Assembly: GCF_003999875.1 (NCBI RefSeq)
Contig: NZ_RQVJ01000001.1
Location: 310,001 to 374,000, forward strand
Direction: 5' to 3'
Source: Veillonella sp. 3310
GTDB lineage: Bacteria > Bacillota > Negativicutes > Veillonellales > Veillonellaceae
DNA length: 64,000 bases
The translations under genes and the position numbers were made by a program. This document shows positions 18,428 to 29,139 of the stretch, in pieces (within the stretch, counting starts at the first letter, position 1; each line of letters starts with the position of its first letter). Below the pieces are notes generated by a model that was not told the DNA's origin, made no database searches, and worked only from the letters and a program-made list of their open reading frames with translations.

Positions 18428-18457
18428 ATTATAGAGGAAATACCACCTCATTATCAA
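18428..18457 (-). promoter_or_regulatory. Promoter of the thioesterase-pheS-pheT unit
   Basis: TTGATA (18452-18457), an 18-base spacer and TATAAT (18428-18433) on the minus strand, 30 bases upstream of the thioesterase start. Confidence 0.65.
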
Positions 18458-18466
18458 TAGATAGGC

Positions 18467-20467
<2,001 letters not shown>

Positions 20468-22651
20468 TTATTTTTTTCGTATAGGCGCAAATTTAGCCAT
20501 AATTTGTCGCAATCCCTGTGTAGGGAACTCAATTTTTAATTTTACATTGGCCCCTTCACCGACTACATCTACTACAGTTCCTTCTCCCCATTTAGCATGG
20601 ATCGCAGTATCTCCTACAGTCCAATCTACTACTTGTGGATTGCGAATCATAGGTTTTGTAACAGGTCGATTCGCTACGGATTGATGGAACGGCACATTTC
20701 GTTGTAATTCTTCCTTCACGGTTCGTTTAGGACGCACTTCTTCCACGAGCTCGCTGGGAATTTCTTTCAAGAAGCGAGATGGTAAATACCCTGTAGTTTT
20801 ACCAAACACAGTCCGTGTTGTGGCGTTCGATACGTATAACTCTTCTTCAGCTCGAGTAATCCCTACATAGGCAATACGACGCTCTTCTTCTACTTCTTCT
20901 GGGTTCATCAACGTACGACTATGTGGGAATAAACCTTCTTCTAAACCAGCTAAGAATACTACTGGGAACTCTAGACCCTTTGCAGCATGTAAAGTCATTA
21001 ATGTCACTTTTGATTCTTCTTGTTCAAAGGAATCTACATCATTCACCAACGCTACTTGCTCAAGGAAATCTTGCAATGTACCTTCTGGATTTGTATCCAT
21101 AAACTCTTTTGCTACTGATACTAACTCACCAATATTTTCCAACCGCGCCTGGTCTTGTGGATCTGTACTATTCTCTAATTCCACTACATATCCAGTCCGA
21201 TCTAATACGGCCTCAATGATACCTTGTACTGAAAGTTCTGTAGCCTCATTAACCAAAGTAAAAATTAATCCAGTAAAATCAACTAATTTATCTCTTGTTT
21301 TTCCTTTAATCGTAGGAATTTGTTCCACTTGACTTAATGCTAAAAACAAAGAAATATTTAATTCTCTAGCAAAGTCTTGTAATTTACCCACTGTAGTTAA
21401 TCCGATACTACGTTTTGGCACATTGATAATACGTTGTAAGCAGATATCATCAAATGGATTGATTAATATCCGTAAATAGGCCAACACATCTTTGATTTCT
21501 TTACGATCATAGAACTTTGTTCCCCCCACCATAGTGTAAGGAATACCTCGTTTGATCATGGATTCTTCGAGCACACGAGATTGGGCATTTGTTCGGTATA
21601 AAACAGCCATATCCCCATAGCTACGATTGTGAATTTCTTTTTGTTTTTTGATGGTATCACCAATGAAAGCTCCCTCTTCTTGTTCTGATTGAGCTTCAAA
21701 ATGACGAATTTTGACACCTTCTTCTTTATCCGTCCACAATACTTTCTCAGGGCGTCCCTCATTGTAATCAATGACAGCATTAGCAGCCTCTAAAATCGTT
21801 TTCGTAGACCGATAGTTTTGCTCTAATTTAATAAGCTTTGCCTTAGGATAGTCTTTTTCAAAGTCCAAAATATTTTGGATATCAGCACCACGCCAAGCAT
21901 AAATACTTTGATCCACATCCCCTACAACGCATAGATTATTCCATTTAGACGCTAATAAAGATGCCAACGTATATTGTGCATGGTTTGTATCTTGATATTC
22001 ATCAATCATAATGTATCGGAATCGATGACTATACTTTTCTAATACAGCTGGATTTTCTTGTAATAGTTTAACCGCTACTAGTAGTAAATCATCAAAGTCT
22101 AAGGCATTATTTTTACATAATTCTGCTTCATAATAATCATATACCTTAGACACTTGTTGTGTATAAAAATCACGGGCTTCACTACGAAAATCTTTCGCTA
22201 ATTTCATTCTGTTCTTAGCATCACTAATCTGCGCCTGCATGGCTCCTACAGGATAATATTTATCATCCAAATTTAAGGCTTTTATAGCCTGCTTGATAAC
22301 AGCCTGAGAATCACTGGAATCATAAATAGAAAAGTTTTTACTATATCCCATAAAAGAATCTAGCTCAAAGCGCAAAAACTTTGCACAAAAAGAATGAAAT
22401 GTGCTAAGCCAAATGCGGTGTGCTGTATCTCCCACTAAAGTTTCCACACGCTCTTTCATTTCTTTGGCTGCTTTATTGGTAAAAGTAATAGCTAATATTT
22501 CATAGGGGCTTACCCCTTGTGTCAACAAATAGGCGATACGATATGTTAACACTCTTGTTTTTCCTGACCCAGCGCCAGCTAATATAAGTAGAGGCCCTTC
22601 TGTAGCGTATACAGCCTCTTGTTGCTCTTTATTTAAACCGTCAAATATCAT
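20468..22651 (-). CDS. pcrA: ATP-dependent DNA helicase PcrA (UvrD family)
   Basis: 3'-5' SF1A helicase for repair and replication-fork clearance. Motifs: Q motif in LNKEQQEAV, Walker A GAGSGKTR (Lys31), motif II MIDEYQDTNHAQY, motif III VGDVDQSIYAWRGA, motif IV QNYRST, motif V/VI VTLMTLHAAKGLEFPVVF and RRIAYVGITRAEEELY. The C-terminal Tudor-like tail binding RNA polymerase is present (WTVGDTAIHAKWGEGTV). Start 22651 (727 residues) follows an AGAGGTA site; the in-frame ATG at 22705 has no site and would overlap the leader hairpin. Confidence 0.95.
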   Translation of the reverse strand: MIFDGLNKEQQEAVYATEGPLLILAGAGSGKTRVLTYRIAYLLTQGVSPYEILAITFTNKAAKEMKERVETLVGDTAHRIWLSTFHSFCAKFLRFELDSFMGYSKNFSIYDSSDSQAVIKQAIKALNLDDKYYPVGAMQAQISDAKNRMKLAKDFRSEARDFYTQQVSKVYDYYEAELCKNNALDFDDLLLVAVKLLQENPAVLEKYSHRFRYIMIDEYQDTNHAQYTLASLLASKWNNLCVVGDVDQSIYAWRGADIQNILDFEKDYPKAKLIKLEQNYRSTKTILEAANAVIDYNEGRPEKVLWTDKEEGVKIRHFEAQSEQEEGAFIGDTIKKQKEIHNRSYGDMAVLYRTNAQSRVLEESMIKRGIPYTMVGGTKFYDRKEIKDVLAYLRILINPFDDICLQRIINVPKRSIGLTTVGKLQDFARELNISLFLALSQVEQIPTIKGKTRDKLVDFTGLIFTLVNEATELSVQGIIEAVLDRTGYVVELENSTDPQDQARLENIGELVSVAKEFMDTNPEGTLQDFLEQVALVNDVDSFEQEESKVTLMTLHAAKGLEFPVVFLAGLEEGLFPHSRTLMNPEEVEEERRIAYVGITRAEEELYVSNATTRTVFGKTTGYLPSRFLKEIPSELVEEVRPKRTVKEELQRNVPFHQSVANRPVTKPMIRNPQVVDWTVGDTAIHAKWGEGTVVDVVGEGANVKLKIEFPTQGLRQIMAKFAPIRKK

Positions 22652-22673
22652 AATACCTCTCTTGTATATAACA

Positions 22674-22709
22674 AGGGTGCGTCGAGTTATCGTACTCCAA
22701 CGCACCCCT
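22674..22709 (-). terminator. Strong hairpin between ppaC and pcrA
   Basis: GGGGTGCGTTGGAGT pairs with ACTCGACGCACCCT (arms 22694-22709 and 22674-22687) with a small bulge. Only TTGTTATATA follows, so termination would be partial; it may set the pcrA to ppaC ratio. Confidence 0.5.
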
Positions 22710-22716
22710 ATGATAA

Positions 22717-24003
22717 TTAGCCTTTCATAGCACCCACAATTGGTGGTACTACTTGTTTTTTACGGGATAATGTATGTTCTAAGTATACTTCATTGTCCAC
22801 AGGTTGTGCATTGAATGCAGCTGCTACCACATTGTTCGCATCGCCAACAAAGATTAAGTTTGTTGCTTCTGTTAAAATATTCGTAATCATTAAGTAAGAT
22901 GCACTATAGTTGTTAGCATTGCGCAACTCTTCCATAGCTTTTAACAAACAACCTTTGCGACCTAAAATATCTGTTGTATCCATAACTTGAATTTGACCAA
23001 TACTAATGATTTTACCATTCGCTTCAAATTCTTTTAAATCTGTACGAACAATTTTTTCATCAGAATAGTCGGACACATCAGATCCAGCTTTCAACAATTC
23101 CATACCATATTCTTCTAAGTTCACACCAGCAATAGTTGCTAATTTTCTTGCTGTCTCTTTATCTTTTTCAGTGCAAGTAGGAGAACGGAATAATACTGTA
23201 TCAGAAATGATGGCAGATAACATTAAGCCTGCAATATTTTTAGGAATTTCTTGACCATATTGCCAGTATAAGTTAGCAAGAATTGTACAAGTACATCCTA
23301 CAGTTTCATAATGAATGAAAATCGGATTGTCTGTTACCAATCCACCAATACGATGGTGATCGATATTTTCGATTAATTCTGCTTCCTCAATATCATCAAT
23401 AATTTGAACTTTTTCATTGTGGTCTACCAAAACTACTTTTGTTTTTTGCTTTGGTGCTTCCACATTGGAACGAATGATACCCAAGTATGTACCATTATCT
23501 ACTACTGGATATCCACCGATGTGAGAGTTAGCTTTGAAATCACGTAATTTAGTTTCTTTGCTAATCACTTGGCAAGAAGTTTTTGTGCAAATTTCACCAG
23601 CTGTTACACCAGAGTTACCGTTCATAGCAGCTTCTAACGTATCAATCAAACGTTGTGCTGTAATCGTACCTACATAGGAATTACCATTCTCCACAACTGG
23701 AATACGATTCATTTCATATTGTTTGCGCCATGCTAATACATCTTGCAAAGATGCTTTACTATCCACTGCTGGAATAGATTCTACTACATCTTCCACTGTA
23801 ACTGCAAAAGACGTTACGATTTCTGGATGTTCAAATCCGAAATAGTTTAATGCGAAAGTTGTTTCTTTGTTTGCTTGACCTGCACAAATTGGTTGTGCTC
23901 CGAATCCCATTTGATTTTTTAAGTTTGCATAGGAAATGGCAGAACAAATTGAATCAGTATCTGGACTCTTATGTCCTGTTACTAAAATTGTATCTCTTAA
24001 CAT
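22717..24003 (-). CDS. ppaC: Manganese-dependent inorganic pyrophosphatase with CBS domains
   Basis: Family II PPase (DHH superfamily) hydrolysing PPi. The N-terminal motif TGHKSPDTDSICS and the signature ENIDHHRIGG carry the metal ligands, and the C-terminal DHHA2 domain ends in a basic substrate loop (SRKKQVVPP). Two CBS domains (about 65-185) are inserted in the DHH domain with no DRTGG domain between them, the short adenine-nucleotide-regulated arrangement. Start 24003 (428 residues) follows GAGGTGA; the ATG at 24027 lacks a site. Confidence 0.92.
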   Translation of the reverse strand: MLRDTILVTGHKSPDTDSICSAISYANLKNQMGFGAQPICAGQANKETTFALNYFGFEHPEIVTSFAVTVEDVVESIPAVDSKASLQDVLAWRKQYEMNRIPVVENGNSYVGTITAQRLIDTLEAAMNGNSGVTAGEICTKTSCQVISKETKLRDFKANSHIGGYPVVDNGTYLGIIRSNVEAPKQKTKVVLVDHNEKVQIIDDIEEAELIENIDHHRIGGLVTDNPIFIHYETVGCTCTILANLYWQYGQEIPKNIAGLMLSAIISDTVLFRSPTCTEKDKETARKLATIAGVNLEEYGMELLKAGSDVSDYSDEKIVRTDLKEFEANGKIISIGQIQVMDTTDILGRKGCLLKAMEELRNANNYSASYLMITNILTEATNLIFVGDANNVVAAAFNAQPVDNEVYLEHTLSRKKQVVPPIVGAMKG

Positions 24004-24052
24004 AATGTCACCTCGTATAATCATCACTTGAGTTATATATTAATGTTTCTTT

Positions 24053-24061
24053 ATTATATCA
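24053..24061 (-). promoter_or_regulatory. Extended -10 promoter of ppaC
   Basis: TGATATAAT on the minus strand, about 50 bases upstream of ppaC and directly after the rpmF terminator. No clear -35 is seen. Confidence 0.45.
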
Positions 24062-24082
24062 TAAGTAGCTGTAAAATGCATA

Positions 24083-24120
24083 CAAAAAAGACCTCGTAAA
24101 CAATAGTTTACAAGGCCTTC
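24083..24120 (-). terminator. Rho-independent terminator of yceD-rpmF
   Basis: AAGGCCTTGTAAAC pairs with GTTTACGAGGTCTT (TATT-type loop, few wobbles or mismatches) and TTTTTT follows on the minus strand. Confidence 0.85.
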
Positions 24121-24133
24121 TCATTCGTTCCTA

Positions 24134-24313
24134 TTACGCATTTTTAGAAACTACTTGTTCTCCTTTGTAAGAACCACATGTTGGGCAAACGCGATGCGGC
24201 ATCATTGGTTCGTGACATTGTGGACAAGCTACATAACCAGGTACTTCTAATTTCCAGTTAGCACGACGACGATCGCGACGGCATTTGGAAAGTCTACGCT
24301 TTGGTACTGCCAT
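24134..24313 (-). CDS. rpmF: 50S ribosomal protein L32 (zinc-binding form)
   Basis: 59-residue large-subunit protein beginning [20 protein letters not shown], with the usual basic N-terminus and a four-cysteine zinc ribbon (CPQC and CPTC). It is therefore the C+ type, often paired with zinc-independent paralogues elsewhere. Start 24313 was chosen because GGAGGTG lies 8 bases upstream; an ATG 9 bases earlier is too close to it. The gene follows the DUF177 gene by 32 bases, the standard yceD-rpmF order. Confidence 0.97.
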   Translation of the reverse strand: MAVPKRRLSKCRRDRRRANWKLEVPGYVACPQCHEPMMPHRVCPTCGSYKGEQVVSKNA

Positions 24314-24345
24314 TATCTGCACCTCCTTAACATAATCACTAGGTA

Positions 24346-24858
24346 TTAATCATCATTTTCTTCCTTCAGCAATGTTCTTAGCACTGCTAATCGAGGATCT
24401 ACCACAAAGGATTCACAAGAGCATGGTGAAACATTTTGATTAGCTCCACACTGAACACACAATCCTTTGCAATCATCCTGACATAACACTTGAGAGGGCT
24501 CATTGATGATTAATGTTTCCCGAATGGTCTCCGTTAGATCAATTTCTTCTCCATCGAAAGAAATTATTTCATCGTCTCCATAGTTGGAATGTGTAACACC
24601 AAAAGTCTCTTCAAATGGAACAGTATGGGTATAATTAGTATCGGTTAAGCATCTTGAGCACTCATATTGTCCATTTGTTGTTATGGTACCATTCACCACA
24701 TAATGTTGACCATCATAACGAAGCTCACCACTAATGGTTATATCATGACGGCTCCAAGGAAAAGCAGATACGTCACCAAGATCATCACCTGATGTCGTAC
24801 ATAGAAAAGGGACTACTCGTCCAATCTGTTCTTTTGCTTGCTCTACTTGCAGTTTCAT
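24346..24858 (-). CDS. yceD: DUF177 / YceD family protein
   Basis: 170-residue protein of the YceD family, conserved upstream of rpmF and implicated in 23S rRNA or large-subunit biogenesis. Family marks: CSRCL at about 105 (in YECSRCLTD), the acidic [20 protein letters not shown], and the C-terminal cysteine cluster [13 protein letters not shown]. It is transcribed from a near-perfect sigma-A promoter just upstream, together with rpmF. Confidence 0.88.
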   Translation of the reverse strand: MKLQVEQAKEQIGRVVPFLCTTSGDDLGDVSAFPWSRHDITISGELRYDGQHYVVNGTITTNGQYECSRCLTDTNYTHTVPFEETFGVTHSNYGDDEIISFDGEEIDLTETIRETLIINEPSQVLCQDDCKGLCVQCGANQNVSPCSCESFVVDPRLAVLRTLLKEENDD

Positions 24859-24878
24859 AATTTTACCTCGACTATACT

Positions 24879-24907
24879 ATTATAGCTACCTATACTATCT
24901 TTGTCAA
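24879..24907 (-). promoter_or_regulatory. Consensus sigma-A promoter of yceD-rpmF
   Basis: A perfect TTGACA (24902-24907), 17-base spacer and perfect TATAAT (24879-24884) on the minus strand. Confidence 0.85.
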
Positions 24908-24975
24908 ATGCTAGCCACTATATGTTGTTAAGTTTTCATAAAACCCATACAAGACACAGCACTAACTTATCATGT

Positions 24976-25004
24976 TAAAAAGAGCTCCCCTATTGGAGAG
25001 CCCT
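24976..25004 (-). terminator. Terminator downstream of rubredoxin
   Basis: GGGCTCTCC pairs with GGGGAGCTC around AATA, followed by TTTTT on the minus strand. Confidence 0.8.
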
Positions 25005-25036
25005 TATGTATGTGGATTAATTTATCGAAAAATTAA

Positions 25037-25174
25037 TTACATTTCTTCGAATTGGTCTTTACCAACCCCACAAACTGGGCAAAGGTAATCAGCTGGTTGA
25101 TCTTCGAATTTAACGCCTTCAACAGCTTCATCGTAAACCCAACCGCATACTACGCAAACGTATTTTTTATCCAT
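25037..25174 (-). CDS. Rubredoxin, short (45-residue) form
   Basis: Small iron-sulfur electron carrier. The iron is held by CVVC in [13 protein letters not shown] and CPVC in [14 protein letters not shown]. Start 25174 follows AAAGGTGGTG and gives the canonical [12 protein letters not shown]; the longer frame to 25273 would run over the promoter. At 45 residues it lacks the usual loop between the two cysteine pairs, like the 45-residue Desulfovibrio desulfuricans rubredoxin. It is a single-gene unit with its own promoter and terminator, in keeping with an anaerobe detoxifying oxygen. Confidence 0.93.
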   Translation of the reverse strand: MDKKYVCVVCGWVYDEAVEGVKFEDQPADYLCPVCGVGKDQFEEM

Positions 25175-25229
25175 TATGTGCACCACCTTTCGTACTAAAA
25201 GATTTGTCTCAGATACTTCATCTACAAAC

Positions 25230-25258
25230 AGTATACCACTACAATCGAAAACTTTCAA
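25230..25258 (-). promoter_or_regulatory. Promoter of the rubredoxin gene
   Basis: TTGAAA (25253-25258), 17-base spacer and TATACT (25230-25235) on the minus strand, 55 bases upstream of the start. Confidence 0.65.
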
Positions 25259-25364
25259 TATATTCTCAATCATTTTCTATGTTATTTTTAGATACATATT
25301 TGCAAACTATGCATAGCAAATCAATAGTACAACACACGGAATATCATCAACGAATGCATAGTTA

Positions 25365-26135
25365 TCACCATCTACGACTGGCTCCACCGCCGCCAGAGGA
25401 GCCGCCGCCAAATCCACCGAATCCGCCGCCACCGGAACGGCCAGATCCACCTCCTCGACCAGAGGCCAATATCAAAAGGATAGATTGGGTAATAGCACCG
25501 CCAAAAAATGTCATATCCACTATGATTAATGCCAAGATCCCTACACCAATCAACAATAATTGGAAAGGACTTAACTCAATAGAATCTTGCTTTGCATAGG
25601 TACGACTGCCATCAATACTCACTCCATACTCTTTGCTGACCTCACCTACTAGGACTTTATACGTTTCCATGACGCCAGGTCCAAACTTTCCTTTTTGAAA
25701 GTACGGTATAGTATATTGATCTAGGATTTCTCCAGCTTTCCCATCATTGATAGCACCTTCTAATCCATAGCCTACTTCAATGCGCATTTGCTTGTCCTTT
25801 AGGGCAATTAAAAAAAGTACTCCATTATTTTTTTCTTTGTCACCAATTCCCCAAGCGCGAAAGACACGATTCGCGTAATCTGAAACATCCTCACCCTCTA
25901 AGGTTGGAATCAATAGGACTGCAATTTGCGCTTTCGTTTTCTTTTGAAGTTCTAAGCCCATACGGTTCATGGTATTTATTTCTTCTTTTGTCAGAGTTTG
26001 TGTTTGATCTAATACATATCCATTCTTAGGTGGATTGGGTACATCTAGGGCAAGCACAGATAGGCTACAAAAAAACAACAGCGTCGTTACAAGTATAGCG
26101 CTAAGAATCGTAGACCATGTAAATTTTCTCCTCAT
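25365..26135 (-). CDS. TPM-domain protein (YgcG-like), secreted/membrane
   Basis: A signal-like hydrophobic N-terminus (about 9-29) precedes a TPM domain (about 40-170, with YVLDQTQTLTKEE, VLLIPTLEGEDV, GVLFLIALKDKQMRIEVGYGLEGA). A transmembrane segment (about 190-215) then leads to a Gly/Ser-rich tail of about 27 residues (SGRSGGGGFGGFGG). TPM domains have been given phosphatase or photosystem-repair roles, but bacterial YgcG function is unclear. It follows lemA by 72 bases, the common lemA-TPM pairing. Confidence 0.88.
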   Translation of the reverse strand: MRRKFTWSTILSAILVTTLLFFCSLSVLALDVPNPPKNGYVLDQTQTLTKEEINTMNRMGLELQKKTKAQIAVLLIPTLEGEDVSDYANRVFRAWGIGDKEKNNGVLFLIALKDKQMRIEVGYGLEGAINDGKAGEILDQYTIPYFQKGKFGPGVMETYKVLVGEVSKEYGVSIDGSRTYAKQDSIELSPFQLLLIGVGILALIIVDMTFFGGAITQSILLILASGRGGGSGRSGGGGFGGFGGGSSGGGGASRRW

Positions 26136-26207
26136 CCGACCTCCTCAACACAAGTAATCTCTTCATACTACCTATGATTTCCAAGTGATTCCACACTGAG
26201 CCCTTAA

Positions 26208-26762
26208 CTAAAACTGTACTTTAGGTGCACTTTGCGCCCCTTGATCTGCTTCAAAATATGGTTTTACTTGGAATCCCATTGGACTAGCAATTAAAGAAGT
26301 TGGTAAGGTCCGAATTTTCATATTATAGGCTTGTACACTTCCATTATAATCCTTACGTGCCACGGCAATACGATTTTCTGTGCCTGCTAATTCATCTTGT
26401 AAAGCTCTGAAATTAGCATCTGCTTTTAAGTTTGGGTAATTTTCCACTACCACCAACAAACGACTTAAAGCACTGCTCAACTCTTGATTGGCTTTCGCTA
26501 TTTCCTCTACTGTTTTGGCACCACCTAGTTTTGCCCTAGCATCCGCTACCGCCTGAATTGTTTCTTTTTCATGCGTAGCATAACCCTTCACAGTATTCAC
26601 CAAATTCGGAATTAAATCAGAACGACGTTGCAATTGTGTTTGTACTTGTGCCCATTGTCCATTCACTTGTTCTTCTGTTTGTACTAATCCATTGTAAGAG
26701 CTAAATATCCATATTAAAATAACTCCTAAAATACCTAAAGCAATTAACCATGACTTCTTCAT
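26208..26762 (-). CDS. lemA: LemA family membrane protein
   Basis: 184-residue protein with one N-terminal transmembrane segment (about 4-24, [16 protein letters not shown]) and a long helical extracytoplasmic domain with the family motif [20 protein letters not shown] and the C-terminal [14 protein letters not shown]. Start 26762 follows AAAGGAGG; ATGs further upstream lack a site. LemA proteins are widespread and poorly understood, and the neighbouring TPM gene suggests a joint envelope function. Confidence 0.9.
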   Translation of the reverse strand: MKKSWLIALGILGVILIWIFSSYNGLVQTEEQVNGQWAQVQTQLQRRSDLIPNLVNTVKGYATHEKETIQAVADARAKLGGAKTVEEIAKANQELSSALSRLLVVVENYPNLKADANFRALQDELAGTENRIAVARKDYNGSVQAYNMKIRTLPTSLIASPMGFQVKPYFEADQGAQSAPKVQF

Positions 26763-26950
26763 AAGTCCTCCTTTATACATTTTCTTGTATTGCATATACC
26801 TCATAGCCACGATGGGCTTACCTACATTATACATCCTTTTTATCTTCTTTTATAGCAACTATATTTTTTCATTCTATTGAGCTATAATGAAAGCATGTTG
26901 AAAGTCCCAGTGATTCTGATGATGAATCGCTACTCTATATAGGAGGTATT

Positions 26951-27889
26951 ATGAAAACTAGCTTAACAGAATTATTAGGTATCCAATACCCTATTATCCA
27001 AGGTGCTATGGCTTGGACATCAGAACATACCTTAGCAGCAGCTGTGGCTAATGCAGGTGCTACAGGAATCATTGCCACTGGCGGTCGTGACACGGAATGG
27101 GTACGGCAAGAAATCCGTCAATGCAAATCTTTAACTGATAAACCATTCGGTGTCAACCTAATGTTAATGGCGCCTAACTTAGATGATATCCTAGCTGTTA
27201 TCGTAGAAGAGAAACCGGCTTTCGTTACATTAGGTGCAGGTAATCCAGTTCCTTTCATCGAACCATTACATGCAGCAGGTATCAAAGTCATCCCTGTGGT
27301 GCCAAATGTAAAATTAGCTAAACGCGTAGCAGCTGCTGGAGCTGATGCTATCATCATCGAGGGTCAAGAAGCTGGTGGCCACATTGGTACACAAACAACG
27401 ATGGCATTGCTAGAAAACGTTGTACCAGAAGTAACTATCCCTGTGGTCATCGCTGGCGGTATCGTTGATGGCCGTGGACTTGCTGCTGGTCTTACTATGG
27501 GCGCTGCTGGCGTTCAAATGGGATCTCGCTTTATCTTAGCAGAAGAATGTAAAATGCATCAAAACTGTAAAGAGGCTATTATCAATGCTACTGATACAGA
27601 CTCCACAGTGACAGGTCTTACTTTCAATCACGGTGTACGTGGCCTTAAAAGTGAATTCACAGCTCGGTATTTAGAAGCTGAATACAGTTGCGCTCCTAAA
27701 AGTGAGTTAACTGCTATGGCCATTGGTACGAATAAAAAAGCTGCCGTTGATGGAGACACTGTAAACGGTGTTGTCCAAGTTGGTCAAGGTTTAAACCGCT
27801 TAACTCAAGTAGAACCTGCGAAAACTATTGTAGAATCCGTTATAGCAGAGGCTAAAGAGGCTATCAAGCAGGCCCAACGCTTTATCTAG
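26951..27889 (+). CDS. fabK: Enoyl-ACP reductase FabK (FMN-dependent)
   Basis: 312-residue FMN/NADH-dependent enoyl-ACP reductase II that finishes each fatty-acid elongation cycle. The nitronate-monooxygenase-type TIM barrel shows the N-terminal YPIIQGAMAW, the FMN phosphate loop EGQEAGGHIG (about 137-146) and IPVVIAGGIVDGRG then GVQMGSRF. Start has AGGAGG 7 bases upstream. A TATAAT at 26883-26888 may be its -10 element but no good -35 is seen. It is a single-gene unit, not inside a fab cluster here. A 2-nitropropane dioxygenase role is possible but less likely. Confidence 0.88.
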   Translation: MKTSLTELLGIQYPIIQGAMAWTSEHTLAAAVANAGATGIIATGGRDTEWVRQEIRQCKSLTDKPFGVNLMLMAPNLDDILAVIVEEKPAFVTLGAGNPVPFIEPLHAAGIKVIPVVPNVKLAKRVAAAGADAIIIEGQEAGGHIGTQTTMALLENVVPEVTIPVVIAGGIVDGRGLAAGLTMGAAGVQMGSRFILAEECKMHQNCKEAIINATDTDSTVTGLTFNHGVRGLKSEFTARYLEAEYSCAPKSELTAMAIGTNKKAAVDGDTVNGVVQVGQGLNRLTQVEPAKTIVESVIAEAKEAIKQAQRFI

Positions 27890-27922
27890 ACTTTCACAAC
27901 TATTCATTAATACATGCATTAC

Positions 27923-27954
27923 ATCCTCTTAGCTTATTATCATAGCTAAGAGGA
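27923..27954 (+). terminator. Hairpin downstream of fabK
   Basis: A perfect 12-bp stem ATCCTCTTAGCT/AGCTAAGAGGAT with a 9-base loop, 33 bases after the fabK stop; no T run follows, so it is a weak terminator or a 3' stability element. Confidence 0.5.
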
Positions 27955-28001
27955 TTCTCAAACAAAAACTAACTATACACAGCGTTATATAGGAGGATAG
28001 T

Positions 28002-28550
28002 ATGTTACCATTTAAAGGAAAATATCCAAAATTAGATCCAAAAAGTCACGCTATGCCAGGCGCTGAACTAGCAGGTGACGTAGAGTTAAAAGAATATGCC
28101 TCTGTATGGCAAAATGTATCCGCTCGCGGAGATGTCAATAAAATTGTTGTCGGTCGTTACTCCAATGTGCAAGACAATTCCGTACTACATGTAGACGATG
28201 ACCACGCTTGTATCCTTGGCGACTTTGTAACCATCGGTCACAGTGCCATCATCCACGCATCCACTTTGGAAGACCACGTATTAGTCGGCATGGGAGCTAT
28301 CGTTCTTAGCCGTTGTCACATCGGTCGTGGTTCCATCATCGGTGCAGGCGCTCTTGTGTTAGAAGGTACAGAAATTCCACCCTACTCCTTAGTCGTAGGT
28401 AGCCCTGCCAAAGTCATCCGTACAGACGAAAAAATGATCGAAAAAATCCATAACCAAGCTGTGAAATACAAAACATTATGGACAAAAGAATATGGATTCT
28501 TGCCAAATGCTGACGGCGAAGTATGGGATCCTAGTCAAACCATTGTGTAA
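28002..28550 (+). CDS. Gamma-carbonic-anhydrase-like left-handed beta-helix protein
   Basis: 182-residue hexapeptide-repeat protein of the YrdA/PaaY/CaiE group. Zinc ligands of the trimer are seen in DNSVLHVDDDHA, then GHSAIIHASTLEDHVLVGMG. A C-terminal helix (about 145-180) closes the fold. Some members are carbonic anhydrases and others thioesterases or uncharacterised, so the activity is unproven. A strong AGGAGG site precedes it, and a bidirectional terminator separates it from nrdG. Confidence 0.85.
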   Translation: MLPFKGKYPKLDPKSHAMPGAELAGDVELKEYASVWQNVSARGDVNKIVVGRYSNVQDNSVLHVDDDHACILGDFVTIGHSAIIHASTLEDHVLVGMGAIVLSRCHIGRGSIIGAGALVLEGTEIPPYSLVVGSPAKVIRTDEKMIEKIHNQAVKYKTLWTKEYGFLPNADGEVWDPSQTIV

Positions 28551-28566
28551 ATATATAATTAAATTC

Positions 28567-28606
28567 AAAAAAGAGCTGTATAGCAATTGCTATACAGCTC
28601 TTTTTT
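28567..28606. terminator. Bidirectional terminator between the anhydrase-like gene and nrdG
   Basis: Perfect palindrome AAAAGAGCTGTATAGC-AATT-GCTATACAGCTCTTTT with A and T runs on both sides, serving both converging genes. Confidence 0.92.
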
Positions 28607-28616
28607 AATTTACACT

Positions 28617-29114
28617 TTATTCCATATACAAAACCACTTCTCCACGTTGTAGAGATTGTTGTATATCAATAATCCGCTGGTTACTACTTCCTCTAAAAGC
28701 TAAGCCTGGATCTCTTAGAGCATCCACAAATTTCCCATCTACTAAAATATGGCATCTTTCTAATAAGGCTCGTTTATTAGGACACGCTATGAGTTCTTCA
28801 TAAGTATAACCCGAGTAGACCCAAATTGGTTTCTGCGGTGCTACTGTTAGCACTCTATCAACAAGAGGTAGTAATCCATCTACATTTTGAAAAGGCTCTC
28901 CTCCTAATAAGGTTAATCCACTGCAAGCAGGAGCACTTACATAGGAAAGTAATTTTTCAGTATCCGATTCTGTCCACTCTTTGCCAGCAGAAAAGTCTTG
29001 ATATTCTTCATTAAAGCAATTATAGCAACCATGAGTGCAACCAGTAACAAATAAGGATGTACGAATGCCCTCACCATTAGCAATATCATATTGTCTAAGC
29101 TGTCCATATCGCAT
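28617..29114 (-). CDS. nrdG: Anaerobic ribonucleotide reductase activating protein
   Basis: Radical-SAM enzyme that installs the glycyl radical on NrdD. The 4Fe-4S cluster motif is C26-x3-C30-x2-C33 in GCTHGCYNC. SAM-binding GGEP-type residues appear in LLGGEPFQN. Start 29114 gives the usual MRYGQLRQYDIANGEG; the ATG 18 bases earlier has no ribosome site. It follows nrdD by 25 bases in one unit. Confidence 0.93.
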   Translation of the reverse strand: MRYGQLRQYDIANGEGIRTSLFVTGCTHGCYNCFNEEYQDFSAGKEWTESDTEKLLSYVSAPACSGLTLLGGEPFQNVDGLLPLVDRVLTVAPQKPIWVYSGYTYEELIACPNKRALLERCHILVDGKFVDALRDPGLAFRGSSNQRIIDIQQSLQRGEVVLYME

Positions 29115-29139
29115 AGTACATCCTTCTTTCATAATAGCA

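Noticed and set aside
16906-18460. T-box riboswitch for pheST or tyrS
   Set aside because: No T-box sequence (AGGGTGGNACCGCG-type) or specifier stem precedes pheS, the thioesterase or tyrS; gaps are too short.
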